A stretch of DNA of 64,000 bases, taken from Cryptomeria japonica. Taxonomy: Eukaryota; Streptophyta; Pinopsida; Cupressales; Cupressaceae. The stretch is taken from assembly GCF_030272615.1 (NCBI RefSeq), contig NC_081406.1:112685783-112749782 (forward strand), read 5' to 3'. The position numbers and the translations under genes were made by a program. The notes below the pieces were generated by a model. The model worked only from the letters and a program-made list of their open reading frames with translations, did not search any database and was not told the origin of the DNA. Of this stretch, positions 57,641 through 64,000 are shown in pieces (position 1 is the first letter of the stretch; the number at the start of each line of letters is the position of its first letter).

Positions 57641-57948
57641 TGTTAATTTTGTGGATTAGAATTAAAATTTATCTTCTATGTATTATCTATCACTGAATTG
57701 TTGTATAAATCTGATTGTCTTCTTTTATGTTGCAGGAGAGGAGGAGCATTTTTATTTCAATGTCCATTCTCACACATTTCATTTGGTATATGTAGTGGGC
57801 TAGGTACGGTCAAGCGATGCCTTGACTGGACATGGCCGATCAAGAAATCACTTGATCGTGCCCCCTCACAATAATAAATATTTGAATGAGAGACTTCATT
57901 TATCTCTCATTCAATCATTTATCTTACCGAGGCTATCATGCATTAACA
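57641..57948 (-). repeat. 5' LTR of TRIM L
   Basis: 308 bp, TGTTAATTTTGTGGATTAGA...CATTAACA. Confidence 0.88.
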
Positions 57949-58541
57949 CAAAGTAACTAGTAAACATGTGTATGGTCTGACAACCCATCCAACTGGTAGA
58001 GTCTGAACCTGTAAGGCAACAACAGTGAGAAAAGGAGAGAAGAGAGAGAGTGAGAAAAAGTTAGACAAGGCAGAAACATAGTAGAGAAAGAGTCAGAGAA
58101 GGTGAGCAGAGAACCGACAGAGAATAGAGAAGAGGTGAACTGAAGAAGAGATATTTGTGAGAGTTACAAAACACATTTGTAACAAAGTTATTACTAGTGT
58201 ATTGTTTTGATAGTATTCATTGTATTCACTGAGTTGGTGCTCGGTGGAGGGGTTGGTGCCCTAAACATTGTAATAGTTGTTTATTGTGAGGCTAGATTGG
58301 AGTAGTAGACTCCAACAACATTTCTCACCGATTTTTTTCCCATATTGAGTTTTCCTCGTATATCCGGTGTTATGTGATGCATCCTTGTGTGCTTGCATCT
58401 TGATCTCTCCCTTATCTCACCGATATGTCCTCTTGGTCTTTGATATGTTAACCGATACTTACATTTAGGATTAAAAGGGTTAAGTTTGGAAACCACTGAT
58501 TCCTCCCCCCCCCCTCTTAGTGGCATCTTGTATTATACAAT

Positions 58542-58554
58542 TGGTATCAGAGCC
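58542..58554 (+). promoter_or_regulatory. Primer binding site of element I
   Basis: TGGTATCAGAGCC, perfect initiator tRNA-Met PBS, two bases after the LTR end. Confidence 0.9.
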
Positions 58555-58612
58555 TAGGTTCCCAGTTAGATAAGCTTTCTCCAGCTTGGGTAGATTTTGG
58601 TGTGTGAACACA

Positions 58613-59539
58613 ATGGTTAATTTTAAGTCAATCCCTACTTTGTTGTTTGATGGGTTAAACTATTCCATTTGGAGTTGTAGAATGGAAGTCTACTTGTCCT
58701 CATTAGGCTATTATGTTTGGATGTCGGTTGTTAATGGTTTCTCTAGTCCTGACAGTCCTCCCACCGATCCTGAATCAAAAAGAAGATACAGGTGCAATGT
58801 TGAAGTAATTAAGACTATACTCAGTGGGATTTCTGATGTTGTTTCTTCAAAGGTGGACAAATGCAAATCTGCTAAGAGCATATGGGATAGATTGAAGAAG
58901 CTTTATGGAAATGAACCTAGCACTACAAAATTAGTTTGTGAGAGAAAGAAGAGAAATGGAACACATGAAGATACATATGATATATGTAGATCTGTCAGCT
59001 GCTGTAACAATGATGAAGAAGAAACCCATCTCTTCATGGCTCAAGAGATAGAAAGTAAGATGCACACATGTAAAAGGGATAACATAGATCAATCCCACCG
59101 ACAAGATGTGTTTGGTAGTGATGAAGAAGACGAAGTTGAAGTTGACCTTGAAGGAGAATTTGTAAGTGCACTCGAGGAGCTTAGTAGAGTAAGGAAAGAA
59201 TACAAGATGTTCAAGAATGTTGCTATTATGGAACAAGACCGGTTGATCAAAAGTCTTCAAGAGTCAGAGTCAAGCATTACTAATCTGAAAGCACAAGTGG
59301 ATGATGCAAAAAGGGTGAGTGTAGAATCAAACTTAGATTTGCATATCAAGAAGTGTAGGTGCAAATATTTAGAATCAGATCTAGAGGCCAAGGACAAAGA
59401 ATGTCAGAGTCTAATGGGTGAAACATAGAAACTCAGGAAAGAACTTGAGAAGTGTCAAGATGAGCTCAGGGTGAGGATCTGGTATGAAGGCAACTCTGAA
59501 GCCTTAGATAAAATGATGAATAAACAAAAACACTCATGT
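58613..59539 (+). pseudogene. Element I: Copia gag (UBN2-type) with coiled-coil tail, truncated
   Basis: Start taken at ATG 58613 (MVNFKSIPTLLFDGLNYSIW), not the in-frame ATG nine codons earlier, because it gives the family's usual N-terminus. Capsid signatures are IWDRLKKLYGNEPST and KYTI-type spacing. A deletion seems to have removed the segment around KKRNGTHEDTYD. A long acidic then heptad-like region follows (DEEDEVEVDLEGEF, LESDLEAKDKECQ). A TAG at 59426 precedes a short continuation to about 59540. No zinc knuckle, protease or pol follows, so the element is truncated. Confidence 0.75.
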
Positions 59540-60413
59540 TGATGACTGTTTTGACACACTGACCAACAGTCAGGTAGTCAATGTGAACAATCACCACCTC
59601 TCCTGAAAAACAATGAGTTCTGGGGAACTAATCACTCCAAGGTCTCTATAGTCGGGTCTCGATGATGATGGGCAGCCCAATAGTTGATGTGGTTGTACCT
59701 GTTGAGGGGCCTGCTAGTTAATACTAAATCCCAATAATCATTAATAACTTAACTTCATTTTTTTGTATTTTATGATTTTAAGATTCTTCTTGAAATAAAT
59801 TGCAAGAGAAGGGGAAACAATAAAATAACAGTGAAACCAATTCAATGACAACTTAACTAACTACTTAATTAGTACCCTGCAATCCAAAAATCATCAAATA
59901 TTATACAAATCAGCATTCTATAACGGACCTCCAGTAAACCTGCAAAGTCAACAACCTTACAGACTTATGGAAAGAATATCACCACATTATTGTCTATCTT
60001 AGTAATTCTCATACACCACTTACGCATAACAATCTGCAAAAATAATCAAAAATTTCTAAGTGGGCCTCAAATTATCAATTTGTGGACCCTTACAAATGAA
60101 TCAAACTCCTCAATTTATAGAGTTTTCTTCCCTACTTTCTAGAAAATAAACCTAATCTAAATTAAGAACTCAAAAGCTAGGAGTCGCAGTTAACTTGCAA
60201 GTTTTTGCCTCTATACTCGAGTTAATTACTACGAAACGGAGGTTAGGTGAGCACTACAAAGACCATGCTGCATGAACCAAGCTTTCGTACTCATGCAAAA
60301 TTTAGCTCAAAATTGGAACGTGAGTTGGAGATGTAGTTGGAGTACTAGTGGGGAAGTCATGCAAAATATCCTCTCAAAAGTCCTGCTATCTTTAGTAACT
60401 GCACGTTTATCTT
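59540..60413. other. Junction between elements I and M, no feature recognised
   Basis: Frames from I degrade by about 59690. The remainder is AT-rich and may be the 3' UTR or LTR of M on the minus strand, but no TG...CA ends, PPT or repeat partner could be fixed. Confidence 0.4.
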
Positions 60414-63400
60414 CTACTTCTTTTTATAGGACTTATAATTGTTGATAATACATGCAACTACCTTGACAGGAGGATCAACAACATGTTTGATTTTGAATTT
60501 ATACTTTTTCAAAACTTCCTCTGCATTCTTTCTTTTCTTCTCTAACTCCCCTATTGTCTCTGCCGCCTTTTGACATTGTGTAATCAAATATGTATATCTA
60601 TCCTTCAATGTAATAGTGAACTAAGCCGGAGGTCCCAAATGCTGGGCCTCATATGCATCCCACTAGCTGAGTACCTGCTCTTCTTCCATAATTCCCACAT
60701 TGGTTATCCCCAGCCCAAAAACTCCAAGTAATTGTCTTACAAAATCTTCATACTTTTCTACCATCTTAAGGAGGGAACTCGAATGCCAGCTACATCCTTC
60801 ATATTGTGCTGAAGTATTTCCATCTTCAACTCCAAAATGTATGCATAAGACTACAAATTCTTATAACTGTCTCCACCCAGGAGGTCCTCCTCTATGATTA
60901 CTTCCTCACCTAGGCACAAAACCTTACTCAATACCTGGAACTGCTTGCTAAACATGTTGAGCTTCTGCTCCCATTGCTGAGAGCAAGAAGCTAATGCTCC
61001 TCCTACCTGTACTGCCTCTTTGTACTCCTTCATGGTATTTTGCAAAAATAGTTTAATTTTGGAGGTATTTATTTGTGCCCATGATTTTACTGTGGCAGCC
61101 ACCTGTCTTACCTCAAGAAATGCTTTTATCTCTCCCTTTGGGAGTGATGAGGTTGAAGGTAAATTATCATTTTTGCAAGTATCTAAAGGCTTGCCCATTT
61201 CTACCAAGAACTTCTTGTACTACTCCAGTTGTGCTTTGACCTCTACATGGGAGGTGTATTCCTTCTCCATTCACCCCCTGATGACGCTGGTAGCCAAATT
61301 CCAAAGTATCTAACTCCCTCCACTTCGTCTGCTTACCCAATTTTACCTGAGACACTTGGTACTTTGGGGAGCTTTGATCTTCTTGACAGATGATGCACAG
61401 TCTTGGCTTTCTTAACTTTCCTTAGTTCCTCCGTGATTGCTTGTTGTAGTGTAACCTTCGGTAACACTACTTTCCTCTTCTTTCTCTCGAAGGTGAATTC
61501 CAACCATTGCGACACATCCTTATCTTTATCACCTTCGTGAGGCACTATGTTGGCGGTCACAATGTGCACGTCTGATTGTTCCTTTGCTTCATCTTTCTCT
61601 TCTTCCTCTGTGTTCTTAGGGCCTTGAGGTGAAGTAATTTGGCAGGCCAGATTAGTTTGGAGAGCAATATCAACGTTCAACTGTTGTTGCTTGTGCAACT
61701 CTCCTAGCCTATCATTGACCTCTTCCCCAAATGTCCTTCCATCCTTATCCGTTTCTCCCATACGTTGCCCGATAGCTATCTCTTTTAGGAGATCTTCTTG
61801 GTTTTGAGGGGTTAAGATTAATCTTTCATTCAACAAATCTTCAACCTCATTTCATTCTTTCTCCTCTCCAAGTGGTTGTTGTCAACTAGGTTGTTCCTCC
61901 TCTTGGTCAAAGTCTATTTCAATATTACGGACAATTATAGTTTTTGTGGTAGGCCTAAATTCCTGCGTCGTGGGAGGCATTGTGATTGTATCAACTAGTG
62001 GTGGCATAGGGGCATTAGTAACTGGAGCTTGTGTTGCAGCTATTGATGGAGGCTGAGTGGGTGCACCTTCATCTGTTTTTCCTTGTTCTTCTTGCTCCTG
62101 AGCGCCTTCTCCTGGAGTTTGTCCAATTTCTATTCTCACAAGAAGTACCTCTGTTAGTGGCACAACACCCATTCCTTCTCACTCCGAAGTCTGCAGCCTT
62201 TTTCAGTAGTTCATATTTTCTCACTTACTCTTGAAGCTTCTTCATCAATTCATCAATACTTTCTTCAGGCTCAACAACTTCATCCAGGTCAGTCGACGTA
62301 TTCTTCTAGGAACTAGACCTCATTTTACGAGCATACTCCTTATAACCCCTTGATTGGGGCACACCTGAGGTAGATTCCTTCTGCTTCCCTTTTGAAGTGC
62401 TTGGCCTAACCCTCAAACCGAACCACTGTCTAGTTTTATTGATAACTGTTTGAGTTATTCAATCTATATCTGTATCTTCATGCGTTGACCACCTTATAGG
62501 AGAGAGAGGCTTCTTGTCAATTTCTTGTTCTTTATATACAAAGTCTAATAGTTCTCCATCATCCCTCAACTCTTTGGGGAGATTGGTTTCTATTTCAAAA
62601 TCCCTAATCTAAGGCACTGATAGTTTATAATAGTTCTTTTCTCTAACTTTAAAACTATCTTGGAAATTTGCCCAAAAGTCTTCCAATCTAGGCTTGTACC
62701 GCTCATATGATTTTGACATGATTTGTTTGAGTTTGCCATAGGTATCATAATATTCCCTTGCATAATCAAATTCTTTAAGATTTAGATCTTGGAGCTCCTC
62801 CTCTGCCGTCTTTGCTACTTTAATTTTTGAACAAGAGAAATATCCAATGGACACTTTATCCCTGCCTTGTGTTTCGAGGACAATAGGGATTGGAGGCCGA
62901 GCATTTGCTTGACATATTCTAACAAAATGATGCGATCATTGCAGTACTAGGATAATAGCATCAGGTTCCCTGTGAACCCACTGACCCTGATATATGTAGA
63001 GCAGTGGTTCTGGATGAACTAGCATGCCCATTCTTGGATGATTGCCATTGCTTCAGGGCTTATCCTGTAACCTGTATCACCTGTGAGTTTAATGATAACA
63101 GGTAAGAGTAATACATTGTTGATTCTCTTAAAGTGAGCCTTCGCATTATCTAGAGAGTTGTGGGTAATACTCCCAAAATTTCTTCTGCCCTTCCTCATCT
63201 CCCAACTAGCCATCTACCTGTAATCCTAGGAACTTACCTGCTCGAGAAGCCACCCAGATAACGTAGGAAGTGAAAAAGAATTTCTTCGTTTGATGTACTT
63301 CATTTTCTTATGGATGTTATCGGAGAGGATCTGATCCCAGTCGAAGTATTGCTTCCCTATAAGGATAGTGGTCATGAGGTGGAATATCCAGGGATGGAAA

Positions 63401-64000
63401 TGCCTGCAATCTGACTTGTCGAAGGCTTTGCTCAGCATGATGATCAAATCTCACTGCGGCTTCTTAAAGTCTGCGCTCAACACATATGTGGCTTTTAGCC
63501 CTGTTTTTCTCTCCTCCTCTAACCAATTCTCATTCATGTGTCTCTTATTTTGAGCAATTTTGCTATTCCATGCTTTGAGGGCTTCTTCTTCAATAGTTAG
63601 GAGTACTTCATCCATCGCAGGGATGCCAAACACAAATCCCAACATATCTGCAGACAAATCAATTACCATCCTACCTTGACTATCCATGCACTTTCTTGTA
63701 TCTGCATCGTAGAACTGTGCAACAATCATGCTAAATTCAGGAGCTTGGATTGATTGTGGGAAGATGGTTGCTTCCACCAGGCTTGATCTCTTAATCCTTC
63801 TTAGCAAGGCCTCTGGCCTTGGTTGGTCCAATTGTGTCTTAATATCCTCTATCTCAATGTGCCCTACCTCTGTGTCCGTCACCCATTTTATCTTGTCATC
63901 GAGCTTTGAAACATACACATGTCCCTGATATTGATATTTCATGGTCACTGGAAGTTTGTCTAACTCCTTGCATTATTTTAGTAACAATTTATACTTTAAA
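60414..64000 (-). pseudogene. Element M: large degenerate ORF of unknown family (runs off the window)
   Basis: A minus-strand coding relic in several open pieces: 63948-63451, 63447-63226, 63213-63019 (same phase, only stops between), 62854-62609 (shifted), 62172-61882, 61836-61333 (first phase again), 61207-60851 and 60608-60414. The N-terminal part has YQYQGHVYVSKLDDKIKWVT, VIDLSADMLGFVFGIP and FHPWIFHLMTTILIGKQYFD. The middle is Pro/Thr/Gln-rich, the C-terminus coiled-coil. The SADMLGFVFGIP segment is positioned like ITREAIKVVTGLP in H ORF2, followed by helical segments and a low-complexity tail, suggesting a remote relative. No pol motif; not recognised. Confidence 0.45.

Larger units (their letters stand above)
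56418..57948 (-). mobile_element. Element L: TRIM-like miniature LTR retrotransposon, 1.53 kb, complete
   Basis: Terminal direct repeats at 56418-56704 (287 bp) and 57641-57948 (308 bp), both TGTTAATTTTGTGGAT...GCATTAACA. On the minus strand a PBS TGGTATCAGAGCC abuts the right LTR (57628-57640), and a PPT CTAAGAGGGAG abuts the left LTR (56705-56715). Target duplication is CAGAG (56413-56417) / CAAAG (57949-57953). The 936-bp interior has no coding frame; its main feature is an 11-unit tandem array. This fits the TRIM/SMART class, mobilised in trans by other elements' proteins. The longer LTR has an extra stretch of about 30 bp after GTGGAT. Confidence 0.88.
54643..58539 (+). mobile_element. 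5' LTR of Copia element I, interrupted by TRIM L
   Basis: The inner end is firm (...TTGTATTATACA at 58539, followed by a perfect PBS). The outer start is tentative, near TGTGCATTGGAGATAATAGG. Without L the LTR is about 2.36 kb, rich in ACCGGT and GGTAAG motifs. No partner LTR is in the window. Confidence 0.55.

Noticed and set aside
1-64000. tRNA, rRNA or other structural RNA genes
   Set aside because: Only tRNA-complementary primer binding sites were seen; no cloverleaf boxes or rRNA signature sequence was recognised by eye.

Overview
This window looks like intergenic DNA from a large, repeat-rich plant genome. The PBS types, chromoviral Ty3/Gypsy, Ty1/Copia, LARD-like and TRIM-like elements all point to a seed plant. 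A gymnosperm is plausible from the deep nesting of old, mostly unremoved LTR elements, but this is not proven. I find no host gene, tRNA, rRNA or CRISPR array. Almost every readable frame belongs to a retrotransposon, and almost all frames carry stops.

The layout is a nest of insertions. The oldest readable layer is A, a minus-strand Ty3/Gypsy element. Its RT/protease lies at 6845-8022, its gag at 11085-12004 and 52526-52892, and its PBS and 5' LTR begin at 52893-52907. A was split by K (8023-11084, plus strand, no pol) and by C (12005-52525, plus strand, Copia-type, no pol, TSD AGAAT/AGACT). C in turn holds three things: a Gypsy composite in its leader (D gag and LTRs, 13193 to about 25000, carrying chromovirus E at 13517-19143 and a solo LTR at 21389-22549); the 15.9-kb LARD-like element J (25743-41666, minus strand, TSD GCACC/ACACC), which itself holds element H (29844-36407); and, inside C's 3' LTR, the structurally complete Copia element B (44151-51466, TSD GAAGA/GAGGA). 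A 654-bp tandem duplication then spans the B/C junction (50898-52204).

Left of A lie F (1-4755, minus strand, a sister of H), the LTR of another element G (5818-6844), and a small retroposed insert with an 18-bp TSD (5917-6279). Right of A lie the long LTR and gag of Copia element I (about 54643-59690), a complete 1.5-kb TRIM-like element L inside that LTR (56418-57948), and a large degenerate ORF of unknown family on the minus strand (M, 60414-64000).

Three things stand out. (1) F and H are diverged copies of one element type with no reverse transcriptase but two conserved ORFs: a coiled-coil protein with four CCHC knuckles, and a protein of more than 900 codons of unrecognised family; M may be a third relative of the second. 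(2) C and K, otherwise different pol-less elements, share a protein repeat of about 40 residues. (3) TRIM L carries eleven 41-bp units, each able to fold on a GTGGAT/ATCCAC stem, with a compensatory change in one unit. B and E retain one reading frame over about 4.1 kb and 3.7 kb, broken only by stop codons of the kind made by C-to-T deamination.
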